A stretch of DNA of 64,000 nt from Hirudo medicinalis (lineage: Eukaryota; Annelida; Clitellata; Hirudinida; Hirudinidae). The notes under the pieces are model-generated. The model saw only the letters and a program-made list of their open reading frames with translations, made no database searches and was not told where the DNA came from. Location: positions 39,051-103,050 of the forward strand of contig MPNW01000045.1 of NCBI GenBank assembly GCA_011800805.1. Reading direction: 5' to 3'. Below are positions 13,145 to 26,200 of this stretch, piece by piece. Position 1 is the first letter of the stretch; each line of letters opens with the position of its first letter. The position numbers and the translations under genes are program-made.

Positions 13145-15632
13145 ATCATCAGTGTAGAAGAGGTATTGTTTGAGGTAGACCTGAGCAATTTGGAACTTTT
13201 CAAACTTGACATTCTTCCTCCACATGCTAAATGCCTTCCATTGACGGAACAATTTGAACAACCGAATCTGCAAGATGGTGGCACTGAGCATTATGGTTCT
13301 TTGTGTAAGAAATTTATATGAATACCTTAATGAGCTTTACAAAGAAGCTGAACTCCTCATCAAAGCGATCAAGTGAGATGAAAGTATTGTCTTCACTTAT
13401 GCGAACCCTCATGACTCCCCTCTGGCTCACCGTGCAATAATCTGTTTTGTCAATTTCCTTGTAAGGCACTAACCTATTTGATCAAAAAGAACAATTTAAT
13501 TAACCATAGCCACAAAAATGAACGAGTCGAATAAATGTTAAGATGAAGATACGAAACTATTGGTTCTTTCAAGCCTAGAAATTATATTTCTGGGCTACCA
13601 CGTAATTCATATCTTAAATATTAACATTAGCAATAAATTACAGGACATTTTTCAGATCAGAAAAAAAATTCTTGATTCATTGATCAGTTGATTCCACAGA
13701 GAAAGATGCATGTAAGCAACTAATATCAATACAATAAAAAAGTTAATCTCTGATCTTGCATGTTGAAATCAGAATAGCCATTAGAATGGTTTGTGCTTGA
13801 CAGAGTTATGGGATATTCAACATCAACTCTTATCTGAACATCAGCTTATTCTTGACATTGCTACACTGAAACTAATGTTTTTTTTTCTTATGCCATTTGT
13901 GCAGCACTGGTTTCTGCCTTAGCATGCAACTTATCAACAGTTTTTCACATCAAGTGGACCTAACTCTAATCCCACTGCCCCCCAAAATGGTGTTTCAATG
14001 CTACAATCTTTAAAATAACTCTTTGATCAATTACTTGAAAAGTCATTATTATGTTTTAGAGCAACTCACTTCACAGATTTTATCAACCACATTTACATAT
14101 GTACTCTACATATGTATTTCATTGAGTGCTTATAAAATACATGCTACATAAAGGTTCTTAATCTCAAATAAAAAAAATGAAAAGTAATAACAACAGCAAC
14201 AATAACAATGAAAAATTACATTTGAAATGTTGAGAATAGACTCCTCAAAAGTAGTGAAGCTGATATCAGTCCATGCATAAGTAAGGTCATGGGGATTAAA
14301 AAAAATCTCCTTGTTGGGCATTGCTCATATTTGCAGGAAGTACTTGGATGAATGCTAAGAGCAATGGCGGAGCTCAGGATTCATACTTCGATTACCATAA
14401 AGCCGAGAGTAATAGCACGACAGTACCGTAAAGGTAATTTTGAAGATTTCAAAAAGTTTAGATAACTGACTAAAATTTAGCTGCAAACATATGATAAAAT
14501 TTCTCTCACTTGAGATTATAATAATGATAATTGACACTGTTCTTTTTGGCAACAGGAGTCAAATAAACAAAGTCAAGCTGAGGATTCATGCGGATGATTT
14601 TTATGATTTCATGAATGTTTGTCATTCCACACAATTCTTCAGCTCCTGTCAAGACAAATAAGGCTTAATAAAAAGTTTTTGTGATGTTGAAATCTATTTA
14701 TGACAAATACATTAGAACTTTAACTGTGACAACTTTTGGTGAGAGGCATTACAAAGTTGGTATAAAAATTGTGAGCCTTTAGAAAGTTTAGTGCAACAGC
14801 TTGAACTTTAACAGTATAAATCATAAAAAATGTTCGAAAGAGATATCAACAGTTGATGCAAGGTGATACTGTTACCTGATAACTATCCTGTTATGTTGAT
14901 ATAAAGATAATTCATATTTTAAGTTAAATATTATAAAACAATATTATAACAATATTAGGAAAAAAATTCAGATAACAGACAAAAATTATCTATCCATAAC
15001 TGTTTTTTTTTATCAACTCCAAATTATGTTTATATAACCTGCATTAAACCAACTTCTACCATAGTCTTTTTCGAGTTTTCCATATCCAGAAACTTGCTTT
15101 AAAATGAGAACAGACAAAACTTTTGAAATCTATATTCTTGATTTTGAACCAAAAGTGTCATCCATGAAAGTGAATGAATTTCTTACAGTGTCCATTTGAG
15201 TTATAGGTGGTAGATGTGATACTAGAAGTTTTTTCTTTGACTGCGAGGTGACATAGGTGAGATCCAAGCTATTTTTCATCTGAGCAGCCCTCAGCACTGG
15301 CTACAATCAATTGAAAAGTATGTCATTAAATAAATTAAATTTACGAATATGCTCAGACTTTAGAAAATAGACACATTAAAAAAGATTACCAGTGGTTCCA
15401 ATTTTGACGACACTGGATTTGAAGTTGTTCTCGATTCTTTCAGTTTTGAAGGCCTGATGAGTTCCGTTGAAGGATCAGGACAAGAATCTTCTAAGACATA
15501 TGGCTTAACATAAATTCTGTCAATCATGTCTTGCAGATTAACTTTCGGCAGATTAGCAATCGTCTCTTTAGTGATTGATTCTTTCCTACGACCGCTCACA
15601 CAGAATTTAAAATTTTTCATCGGATCGGACAT
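13145..15632 (-). CDS. DNAH6: Axonemal dynein heavy chain, DNAH6-like, first six exons only (3' truncated)
   Basis: Inner-arm dynein heavy chains are the motors of cilia and flagella. Six exons splice in phase from ATG 15630-15632: 15390-15632, 15187-15300, 15039-15096, 14510-14645, 13326-13473 and 13145-13267 (274 codons). The third to sixth exons match the DNAH6 N-terminal tail: IHEIIKIIRMNPQLDF, then YKEIDKTDYCTVSQRGV, then FRQWKAFSMWRKNVKFEKF. These correspond roughly to residues 190-320 of a family member of about 4100 aa. The first two exons are poorly conserved and rest on phase and splice signals. The last exon ends in a good donor (GAT|GTGAGT), but no following exon exists on the left. 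The motor domain and nearly all of the tail are therefore absent, and the next minus-strand coding sequence is another gene. A full-length gene broken by an assembly join is as likely as a true truncation. Confidence 0.88.
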
Positions 15633-15981
15633 TTTATTTTTAATTTATGGCTTATATTAAACTTAATAACTACAACTAAAACCTCAACTTGCCGTTAGCT
15701 GCATGAACAAGTTCATCGCACTTTCAAATTGAAAGTAATACCATGGAAACAGCGATTTCTATTAGTAAATATTTCCTTTTAAATTCAGGGTTCAAGCCGT
15801 TTATTTGAAATATTTTTATAATAAAATTAATTTTAAAAAAATTGTATCTATTTTAGCACAATCCTTAAAAAGTTGTTATTTTAGAATATATTAAAGTTTA
15901 AGAGTTCTTTGTTATTTTTTTAATTATTTACTTTTTATTCCTGAACACAAATCATCATGAAAACTCATAACCACGAAAAAG

Positions 15982-16263
15982 CAGAGGCGTAGGTTGGGTT
16001 TCGGGCGAAACTGAGTTTGATGCATCCCCAAGCATAGGACTGCCAACTGAATCAAAACAATCATAATCTGAAAGCTCTTTAAAGCTAAGCCTCAAACAAT
16101 TGTGAATGCTAATAAAAATCCTAGCTTATATTTTGTTTAAAAATTTAAACTGAATCATGAATCATGTATTAAAATTGTATGACATTATTAATTTTAGATC
16201 CAATTTTGTCGCTCTCCTGTGCACGGAGCCCGGGGCGCCCGCCTCCCCCCAACTAAGCCACTG
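15982..16263. mobile_element. Non-autonomous hAT-type element (MITE), 282 bp, with 8-bp target duplication
   Basis: The left end reads CAGAGGCGTAGGTTGGG. The right end, reverse-complemented, reads CAGTGGCTTAGTTGGGG. These are imperfect inverted repeats of 17 bp. CGAAAAAG occurs directly outside both ends (15974-15981 and 16264-16271), a perfect 8-bp duplication. The 8-bp duplication and CAG-type termini are hallmarks of hAT transposons. There is no transposase inside. The perfect duplication suggests fairly recent insertion. Confidence 0.88.
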
Positions 16264-16271
16264 CGAAAAAG

Positions 16272-17259
16272 TAAAAAAAAGACATAAGTCAGCCCTAAGG
16301 GTATCTCGCTGGCTGCCTTTGATTGTGTTAGTGGCTAATCACTTTTTTTTATTGAACGAAACAGAAAAAAAACATTAATTAAAATTATAATCGTGCACAT
16401 TTAAAGTAATATTTGTTTAAAATGAACTGTCCAAAGGAAAATACCTACCGCTTCTAGGCACTTTTTTTTGCTTGCCAGGGGTCGGGGGGGGGCAACAGGA
16501 CTGGCGCAGAGGCTTGTGGGCCTCCATCACCACACTGCAACGGGGCCTCCACCTGGGTAAATCCGGCTCTGGTCTTGATGAAAAATCAATCAAATAAAGG
16601 AGGGAGCATGATGTGATCAAACTCATACATAAATATGCCTATTTGATAATTAATTTTTTGGATGATTGGAATAAATGTTTAGTTTGTGAGCGTTGTATGG
16701 CAGCCACAATATAATTCTAATCATTCGCTTTTGGAGTTTAAGTAGAGGAAACATAAAGCTAATGTTGAATAATTAGAAGCCAAGTTATGTAAAAATACGT
16801 ACACGATGACTAATCAGTTAATAATAAATGTCATTTTTATATAACATTTTAAATTTGGATAAATTATATTATTTTAGTAGCACTTTTAAATTGGAAATTT
16901 TGTATAAGCTATCGTTATGAACATTTCGTCTAACGAAAGCATAGTATTCGTATCTTTAGCAAGAGTTACTGACCAGTAACTCAGTTTTTAAGTTTCAGAT
17001 TTTATGTGAAAAATTACATTTTAACTTTTCTAGTTCGCCTATTTCGATATATTTTAATGCAAATTTGCATAATTTCCCATAACCGTACCAATATATAATC
17101 TGTTGATCCTCCTCTTCAAGTGACGTAACTCTAGAATGTTTGCACCAATACTTGTTATTTTTTCTTAGAATTTGAGTCAGGCTCAAATTGGTAGAAATTG
17201 GAATAATTTTTTTGGCAACACCTAATTTCAGCAATTTAGGCATTTGTTTTAAAAAGACC
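16272..17259. other. Intergenic, mostly AT-rich
   Basis: It holds a G-run at about 16480-16490 inside a GC-rich patch (16470-16560), otherwise AT-rich sequence. A minus open frame at 16995-17261 (88 codons) has no recognisable motif and lies over the region where the promoter of the plus-strand gene starting at 17260 is expected. I do not call it a gene. Confidence 0.5.
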
Positions 17260-20200
17260 ATGGAAGCCGGTGATTATTTAACGTTGCAATTACAGCTACA
17301 AGCTTTTTCAAGTTTAAATCTTTCTTGATCGAAAGGCATAACGGTCCTGGAAACTCAGGTTGTGGTTCTAAAAATCGGAATGATAAGCGTTGAAAAGGCT
17401 TGTTTTGAAGCTGAAATGCGAGTTGTCACAACGTGGCAAGAACCCAAACTAGAGATAGATAAGGTTATCAGCTTTATCAGATACATTAATGACACATATG
17501 AATTAATGAATAATTATTTAAATTCCTAAAAAGAAAAGTGACCATTTTTATAGACCTTATATTGCGACATTTCGCCTACAGTACAAAACAAATTCAGCGC
17601 CTTCAGATAAAGCACGGCAAAATGATTCAAATAAAATCTTACAAAAAAGTTGTTATAATGTTGCTCTTCGAAAGGAGGGAAGTGATTTCACCATAATGCG
17701 ACATGGAAATTAAGTTTGCCTTACTTGTTACAGTCTGTTGTCCATCCTATTACTCTTAATTCCGGATATTGGATGCCACTATTGGGCGTTCAAAACGTCA
17801 TTGGAAATTTGGAAACTTTAAGCAGGCGTATAGGCATTGATCCCATGAGAAAGTCTTTTTTTGTTCAGGAAGTTATCTTGTGGGGAGAATTCAGTTTTGA
17901 ACCCGATAATTTTTATTTTCCTCTGGATATTCAGGTTAGATTTAAATTATTAAAAAGGAAGATTTTGCTGAATACTAAAATCGATGATTATCATATTTGA
18001 AATAAGTTGGAAAATCTTTAGAAAATTGAAACTGATTCAAAATTAATATATAATGACTTTAGAATTAATGAAAATGATAAATCTCTTATATAATTTGAGA
18101 GTTTTAAAGTTCCTGAAATCAAATCCATCCTCTATCAGAGTCTAAAATTGATGCTCTATTGTGAAAACTCTGAGAATCGCAAAGTCCTCATAGTCAACAG
18201 TTTGAATCTCCTCCATTACATTCGCCATGATTTTCATTGCCTCTCGGCAGATTTTGCCATTCACGACGTCATAGACAGTGCAACCTTGAGCGACCAGAAC
18301 TATCACAAGAAGTACTTTTCAATTCTTAGGATCACCTTCTATATTTCGAGAGTTCTTAGAGATAGAAATTCGAGATGGCTCACTTTTCCGGTTCGTCTAA
18401 CAAAATGATACTTTTTCCATAAAATTAAATTTATTCACTGATGCGTGACAGGAAAGGTTTTTGCGTCCCCGATGAACAGGAATCTTTGTGATATCAACTT
18501 AAGCCGATTGAAGATGGATTGTGATAATATTTTAATTATTTTATTAGTTTTAAATACAATGGATATGAGGTAACAAAACGAAAATATCTGAGAAAATGCC
18601 AGCACGTCTGTTATTATTATTAAAAATAATTTCTTTCATAATATTAGTTTCTTGTTGCAATTACAACGATGTTCATATTGAGCGTGGATAATATGAATCC
18701 TTCTGATCAAATGATAACTCTGGTGGCCGTCCACGTCTTCCTTTCTATAGCTAGGAAGTTCCTCACGTGGTCCGTTGCCTTCTCAGTCGTGGTTAGTTGT
18801 AAAGATTGTGATAAGGAGAGCAAATAATCATGTTTATAATCACTAATTAATTACATATATCAACTAAATTGCAATTTAATAATAATTTAATAAAAAAAAT
18901 CTGATCTATATACAAGAGGACGTCGAATATCCAAAAGTATTTCATGTGCAACTGTCTGCGGAATATCTTAGGATATTTTATGAGCAATTTATAAAGTAAC
19001 CTTAAATGAGGAAATTGTATTTGATCATTATAGAATTGTGAAGGTAGAGAAAATGAATGGCTGGGGCACACTTTAATAGTCAGCTGAAGTGTTGATTATT
19101 CCATGCTGCAGAAGAAAACAATGTTTAGGCCGAATGGGTTGCGTTGCTGCACGAGGCGATAATGGCAATATAAAGTTACAATGTGTCGTGTTCGCAACCC
19201 AGCCGTATGCCGCCAGGTAGCGCGCTCGGGTAGGAGCGCTATATAAATGGAAGATCGATTAAAAGTGCCTTCACATCCTATGCCTAACCCTATTCGGATA
19301 CATAAGGCACTCAAAAGATCGGCTAATTGCAATTGCATGAAGTCGATCATAATGATAATAAATCTGTAATATAAAACAGAAAATACCTGTGTGTGTCTGT
19401 CCCAAGAACTCTCAAACAGTGAACAGAAGCGACTTGAAATTTGCGCACGTTATTCGTTTGTGATGGAGTGTGGTTTTTAGTAAATTATATCTAGAATTGT
19501 TAATTGTTAATTAAAATGCCGAAAAGGAAGAGAACCTGTTTAATCCTGGACAAATAAAAAATGAGTTTGAATATATCACGGGCGAAACCGGTTTAAAAAA
19601 GCTAGATTTTAAATCAAGATTTTATCTAAAGTAATAGATAATAATTGGTTATTGTAAATCCTTTTTTATTCATTTAATGTTTTTTTAAAACCATATTTGG
19701 CGAGTTATTTTTATCCGGTTTGATTATCAGAGCCAGAGGCGTCGCTAGGGGTTTCGGGACGAAACTAATAGTTTGGTGCTCTCTCCCCCCGCTCAACATT
19801 ACAAATCTGGCGCCCCTTAGGCACGGCGCCCGGGGCGGCCTCCCCTAGCTATTCCACTGATTGTAGCTATCCATTTCTTGAGCTACTTCGGATAATCGAT
19901 ACCCTTCCTTGGTAGAAACAGCAAGTCCTTGGATGATTAAGGGTCTAGGAAATTTGAGTTTTGAGGAGAAATTAAGAAGGTGCAAATTAACAAACCTAGA
20001 AATAAGGAGAAGCAGAGATGATCTCATAGAAACGTTCAAGATATTAACAGGAAGAGAATAATTACCGCCTGAACATTTTTTTGAGGTCACCAAAAGCAGT
20101 TCCACAAGAGAGCATGAATGTAAGCTGTACAGGCAGGAAAGCAATCTGTGTAATCTGTGGTACAAGCTTGATGAAGAGATATTCAGATTCGGTGGAACTA

Positions 20201-20991
20201 TTTAGAATAGGACTTTCGAAATTTAGATATTGAATTAAAAAGGAATAGTTTATCACGTAGACATTAGTATACTTAAACCATTATAAATTAATGTTATATT
20301 ATGTCTGTGGCCATGAAACTCAAACAGATTAATATAATTCTACCAGGAATTGTATTGGTGGTGTCTCAGCATTCTGTCCACACTGAGTCTCCTGTGGTGT
20401 GGATTGCAGTTTTATGATTTTTTCCCTTTTGGCAAGGTCATCCTTCTGTTTTTATATCCTTTCGTTGTAGCCTTTTTCAGCTGTTGGTTCTACCTCGAGG
20501 TGAGTCCGACTTTATTTGCAATCGCTCATTAAATGCCCACAGATATTTAGATTATGAACTGTTTAAATTTTCTCTTATTTGGAACTATTTTGGAGAATTA
20601 AAAATATGTAGAAAAGGAACTTTGTTGATAGGATATTCATATTGATAATGCTAATGGCTGGCTATTAGATTAATCCGAGTACATATCACATTGCTATTGA
20701 CTATTAAAATTTTTTCAATTTTTAATTTGCAGCCATACAAAAGAAAAGAGAATCTCATCAACAACAGTCTCATCTACAAAGTAAAGCCATTTCATCTGTG
20801 TTTAGTGATATCTATGGACCTTAACTCGACAGAAGAAGTTTCGGATTTTTCGTGAGTAGATTAATGCTTATTTTTCTAGGCTACCATGTTGAATTTACAA
20901 GGCGATCATGAACTGGTTCTGCCCTCTAAGCGAAGAACAGTCCGCTACAACTATCCTCAACCAATTCTCGATCACCAACCCGGAGAGGTGA
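17260..20991 (+). CDS. Pentameric ligand-gated channel-like subunit lacking the cysteine loop
   Basis: Predicted exons: 17260-17269, 17336-17463, 17734-17934, 18139-18390, 18648-18791, 20347-20499, 20733-20851 and 20931-20991 (355 aa). All phases agree. The order of blocks is that of pLGICs: strands with FEAEMRVVTTWQEPKLEI; a YWMPLLGVQN block in the place of the usual WxPxxxxxN; GEFSF followed by FPLDIQ, the family's FPxDxQ; then YFSILRITFYISRVLRDRN before TM1 (FLVAITTMFILSV), TM2 (MITLVAVHVFLSIARKF), TM3 (CLSILSTLSLLWCGLQFY) and TM4 (VILLFLYPFVVAFFSCWFYL). The two loop cysteines that flank FPxDxQ in animal receptors are absent, and no signal peptide is predicted. The first exon (ATG GAA GCC G) and the last exon are tentative. 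An alternative last acceptor extends the protein to a stop at 21058. The family call is an inference from pattern; ligand and ion are unknown. A long TM3-TM4 loop is missing. Confidence 0.55.
19245..19335 (-). repeat. Dispersed repeat, copy A
   Basis: The reverse complement of this stretch contains GATCTTTTGAGTGCCTTATG, a spacer, AGGATGtGAAGGCACTTTT and CCATTTATATAG. The same order occurs on the plus strand at 42.22-42.29 kb. The ending resembles the 3' tails of CR1/L2-type LINEs or their SINEs. It lies in an intron of the channel-like gene. Confidence 0.75.
19365..19452 (+). repeat. Dispersed repeat with TGTCTGTCCCAAGAACTC core, copy A
   Basis: It runs from ATATAAAACAGAAAATAC through a TGTG run and GTCTGTCCCAAGAACTC to CTTGAAATTTGC. 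An inverted copy lies at 49.52-49.61 kb. It is a short interspersed element of unknown class, and the TATATAAAAC-type end is reminiscent of helitron-like repeats. Confidence 0.7.
19734..19859. mobile_element. Short, older hAT-type MITE relic
   Basis: The left end is CAGAGGCGTCGCTAGGGG. The right end reverse-complements to CAGTGGAATAGCTAGGGG. The flanking 8-mers (ATCAGAGC and ATTGTAGC) agree at only part of their positions, so the target duplication has decayed. The terminal sequence is related to the element at 15982-16263, but the interior is shorter. It sits in the intron before the TM3-TM4 exon of the channel-like gene. Confidence 0.72.
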
Positions 20992-23256
20992 TTATGATAA
21001 ATATTATGGTGATGATCGAGATTTATTCACTCCTCAAAATTTTGAGGACCCCCAATAGCCGCCCCCATTTCCAAGCAACAAAATTAGTTCAAATTGGTCT
21101 TGGAAAAGCAAAAAAGGTCATCAGATGACTTCCGTGGTTAAGTCTATAGCCAGTTGGGGTGATGCGCCTCCGGCTCTTTGTTAACATCCCCCCCAGTTAC
21201 AAATTTCTGCATAAATCTCTGGTGATGATGATTGCAAATGATGACTGCGACGACAAAAAATTGTTTATAACAAATGCAATTAAGTTAGTAACAATTATAA
21301 CTTTCACTTATTTAGAGCGTCGATTATCCGAATCTTCGCGGCTTTTGAATGAATCCTAATTTGGTTATAGTGGCGTATGTTCCATAGGAAGTTCAAGAAA
21401 CTTTTTATTAAAAAAAAATCACCTCATACAGAATTTGAAAATTTAATGCATTGTAAGAAAAGTGTTTAGTGGCCTTTTTAAAAAAAAACTTGATCTTAAG
21501 GATTGTTCTTAAATAACACTGCTAACACACATAACATTAATGTTGGCAGTATCCGAAATCATAAAAATTTTTTACAAATTTTTATCTGTTTTTTTTGCAT
21601 GGTGATTGTTAAACACTTAGTGCAGTGTGTAATAATGGTAATAATGATGAAACGAATACTGCCGGATTGGTATAGAAAGATGTTGTCCCGCATGGTCTAA
21701 TCATAAGCGCAGTCAGAAATGGATCTTCGGAAGAGAAAGGTTTGATGATCGAGTGGAGTGCTAAGGACTATTTCATCAATATAACCTTTAAAGTCCAACC
21801 TACCGCTGATACCTAATGTGTTTCACCCTAAAGAGATGATGAGTGCCAATGTTATAGATAACTTGCTTTTTTTTGCTTTAACCCATGAATCGAGCATGCA
21901 GAGCAATTATTATGAGCTTAATTCAGTTATCGTTTTATACTCCACCTGACTATTATATATATATCGACACCATCCTGTAAGCACGAAGAGTGGTTCCGAG
22001 AAGATGCTGATTTTGATATCATCATCATCATCAAAACAGTTGTCTCTAATAACATTGCGTGATTATTCCAACCATCCAACGAATCCCTTAAGTTCAAATA
22101 ATCGACGTTCTACCACATTTTGTCTTTTTCTTTGTTTTGTTTTTTACAATTTAAGCTTATAATTTCCATCACTTACCTATTTTGACATTCATCATGCAGG
22201 CATTTTGACTGGATTCAAAATATTCGCCCCGTTATTCCATGGCGGATTCAATTCTACTTAGAAAGTTTTTAACAATTCCAGAGATGTCGTCTACATTTAT
22301 TTGTATGTCCTTAGGAACTTTAATTTATTTCTCTTGCTTCATATGTTTGTATCTGTTATTAATATTTTTCAATGTTCAAAAGATTTGGTGGGATTGGACT
22401 ATACAAATATGGATGGGGATTGATGATTAGGTTCAACACTGAATATTCATACTAGCTCCATTGTATCGGGTCGCATGTCCCTTGCTAGACATAGGGACGT
22501 GCGTGAGAAATCCAGCAGCGTGTCCGGCAGACAAACGCCTTGTTTTGCTATTCGTACACGATCCATATGAACTTCCGGTAGGGACCGATGCAAACTTCCC
22601 TCCAACACGCGACATTTTGTCCGGATAATTTGGACAATTAATAATTGATAGAAAATAAGATTGGAATTGCAGTCATCTGGAATTAAAACTTGTTGGATCT
22701 CTTTTTCTTTGCACGCTACTGACAGCTGTGATTGTACATTGGAAGAAAATACAGAGGAGATATGGAAATAGTTCGAGAGTGGATACTTGCTAGACATCTC
22801 GAAATCGTTGTTTTGAGCCGGAGACTCACACTAGACTAAATTAGATCAACATAATTGGATTTAATCCTATGATATATAGAGTATGGTACAGAAGCGAATT
22901 GAAAACAAAAATTGGAAGCGATTACTAGATCCGGCTTCAGCGGCTGAAAAGTAATATTTTGATTAGCTTTCTCAGCGAGCTAAGACCAAATTATCGTAGT
23001 CTTTCTGATGGTACTGCGCTGACATTCGTTAATAATTGCTTTGAAGACTTCGCAATTCGTTGCTTGCGAATTCTCGACAAAGTTATTAATCGCGAGAAGT
23101 ACTACATTTTCTAGAAGCTCTGTAATTGCATCATGTAATCAACTATTTAGTTGGGTGCATTTAGAATAGGGCTGTAAACCGATGTTTTCCGGTAAATTGC
23201 TGAAATGGACAATTATCACTGGATATCCCTATTCACTTGATGGATTCTAATTTAAT
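20992..23256. other. Intergenic, with one unexplained minus open frame
   Basis: Between the channel-like gene and tomosyn. A minus frame at 22447-22797 (116 codons from an ATG) has ordinary amino-acid composition but no motif I recognise. It would be transcribed away from tomosyn's start. A plus frame at 22239-22430 has one hydrophobic stretch (ICMSLGTLIYFSCFICLYLL) and could be a stray exon. A short GAT run lies at 22020-22032. Neither frame is called as a gene. Confidence 0.45.
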
Positions 23257-26200
23257 ATGGAGAAAGTAAATCAGAAAATGAAAAAATTCAACTTGAGGGG
23301 AGTTCTCGTCGGTCTCAGGTCATCTGTGACCACTCCTCAAAAGTCTGATGTTGGGATTGAGGAAACCCTCAGATCGGAGCATTTTCAAATGGGCAAGGTG
23401 AGAAATATATTTAAAACTTGTTTTGACCAGTACTAATAATGTTAATAATTTTATAATGGATCAATTAAAATATGAATTAATATATATTGCTGCATGTTCG
23501 CTGTATCTCCATCCTTCATCGATTAATCTTTCTTGGCACCGTATCGTCGAATTAATGTTTGCTGAAAAGTCATATAATTTGAGGCCCAAATCATGACTAA
23601 TTATCCGATTAAAGAATGGACATTAAATGTAATCATCGTCATTGCTATAGAACTTTCATTTAATTTTATTTAATTAATTTTATTTAATTATGCGCATTTT
23701 CCCTTTTCCCTTTTAGGCATCATTCATCTGTTTCTAATCATATGACGCGTTGTTTAGTTCTGTCAATCCTTTTATCTTAAAATGGCGCCCACCAGTTCCA
23801 ATCAAGGATATTGTGGCAAATTAATTGAGATCTTCCGATTACAATCAACAGAGTGGTAATTACCTTAACCCGAAGAATTCTGGACAACCAGACTGAATGT
23901 ATTATTTTCAAAGTTAACAGCAAATCTTTTCTCTGTTTAAAATCCTGATTTATACCAATTTATTGTCCTTTCTTTATCACTTATCAATGTTTACAATGTG
24001 TTTCTTCCATTCAACAAATTAATGTAATTAACTGAAATTTTACTCAACTAATAAATTGCTGACCACCAACAGTCGGTATGTCATGGTTTCCCTTATCAGC
24101 CAACATCTTTGGCCTGTGATCCGGTTCAGAATCTTTTGGCAATCGGAAATAAATCAGGCATAATAAAGATGTAAGTTGTTCTTCATTAAAATTTACTTTA
24201 TTGCAAAGTATTAATTATTACATTATCAATTGAATTAATTTATTACATTATGTATTTAAAATATCAACGATCGCCGGTTATTGAAATTAATTATTTATTA
24301 CTGATTAATGATCGCCTAGGGACATCTATTTTTCTTCATGAGCTAATAAGGAAAAGTCATGGAAATAATAATAATAAATTTATAAGGCGCCTTGTGTTTT
24401 CGTTGTCCTGGCTTCATGTTGGCGTCCTGAAGAGATGGTTGAGCTCTTACGAGGGGAGGTTGTGCGTTCCAGACAGCAGGGGAGGCATATGAGAAGCCTC
24501 TGTTAACGAGGGATGACTTGTTGACTGGTTGGTGTAATTGAATGATTGAAGATGAACGAAGACCAGATGCGTGGCGGTAGAGAATGAGGTGATGAAGATA
24601 GGGTGGATTGGATGTCGCGAGAGTTCGATATGTCATGAAGATGATGCGATTATGAATCTGCAACCAGTGCAATTGCTTCAGGCAGTCAGCGCTATTAAAG
24701 GTTGGTTAAAGGAAACAAGTCCCCAAGTCTATTTTGTACACGTTGCAAGGAATGGATAAAGGAGGGAGATGTAACAGAGAACGGAATTGAAGTAGTTCAG
24801 GCGAGAGAGAAATAGGTTATGTGCGAGGGCAGAACTGCACAGATTAGGTGATTACAAGATTTGACGATGGAGGCTTCCATGGAAGGCTGGAACGTTCCTT
24901 AAAGCTGAAATGAGAATCAAAAGTAACACCGAGGAGTTTAAGAGTAGTAGAGGAAGGAAGGAGAGCACCAGCGACGTTTATGGAAGATGGAAGAGACAGA
25001 GTTTTAAAGTGGACGGTTCAACCGATGAACATGATTTCGGATTTATGCGGATTCAGTTGAAGAAAGTTCACTAGATTTCAATCATTGATGGCATACGTGC
25101 ACTTCCACAGGTTTCCAAGTTGATCGGGATGCTATGGCTGGAAAGGATAGAGAAGAGACTTGTGTCGTCTGCATATTGACTGAAAGATACCTTGAAATCA
25201 TGAATGATGTTGGACAAAGGTGAAGTGTAGGTTGTGAAAAGCAAAGGTCCCAGGACAAAGCCCTGAGGAACGTCGACAAGAAATTCAACTGGAGTGGAGG
25301 AGTGGTCTCCAAGCTTGACATGTTGGATTCTATTGGAAAGGTCATCGACTCAAAAGTCGGACTTAATTCTCTCTCCAACAGTTTCGGGTTGTTGATGGTA
25401 TCCAAGGCCGCTGAGAGGTCGACGCCGACGGCGCAATTGCCCTTGCCACATATGTCAGAGAGATTTCTGAAGATGTGTGAAAGGGCAGTTTCTGTAGAAA
25501 AACCGGATCTAAACGCAGATTGGAAAGAAGAGAGGTTGGAGGATGCAGTAATATGGGGGCGAATTCTGGACAGAATGAGTCTTTCAGTTTTGACATGGTA
25601 GAAAGATTGGAGATAGGTATTTAACTGTCAGGAGAGCTTGTGTCGAGACTTGGTTTTTTAAGAAGGGGAAGTCTTGAGCCCTTTTGAAGATGGAGGGAAA
25701 AGTGCTAGTGCTCAAAAAGAGGTTCGCAAGTTTAGAGAGAATGGGAAACAAGATTAGAGCGTATTTCTTGAACAGAGGAGTGGTGAAACAATCGAGAGGA
25801 AATGACTTGCTGGGCAGTAAGCGAATAGCTAAGAATATGAAATAATGTATTGTAAATAATAATACTGATATTATTAATAGGTTTAGCTTGAATCAATTTA
25901 AATGTAATTTCTACTTCAGCTTAACTGGTACGTTTATTTAATAATATAATTGTTAGATATCTTTTTTTGTGCGGTGTCATAACTTTTTTTGTTGCTTTTC
26001 TAATCAGCGCAATAAAAAGACACAACTAACATATTATAATATGATATTATTATACTCTGTAAAATCTAATCTGCATGTTTAAGTGTGGCTGAGTTTGGCC
26101 GAGTTTGGTTGAGTATTGCACAGGTATTTACGTCCAAATATATTGTAATAGCTGGAGTAATTATCAGCTTATATAAGTGGCATCCGGTAAAATGTTTCAG

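Noticed and set aside
14130..14321. Minus frame between dynein exons as a further dynein exon
   Set aside because: The phase from exon 14510-14645 continues directly into exon 13326-13473 with family sequence. Adding this piece gives stops in the needed phase.
16995..17261. 88-codon minus frame upstream of the channel-like gene
   Set aside because: No motif, no splice context for a neighbouring gene, and it overlaps the expected promoter of the plus gene.
20347..20499. Multi-helix exon taken first as a TMEM39-type protein
   Set aside because: The resemblance was only hydrophobic composition. The upstream exons fit pLGIC blocks and splice in phase with it.
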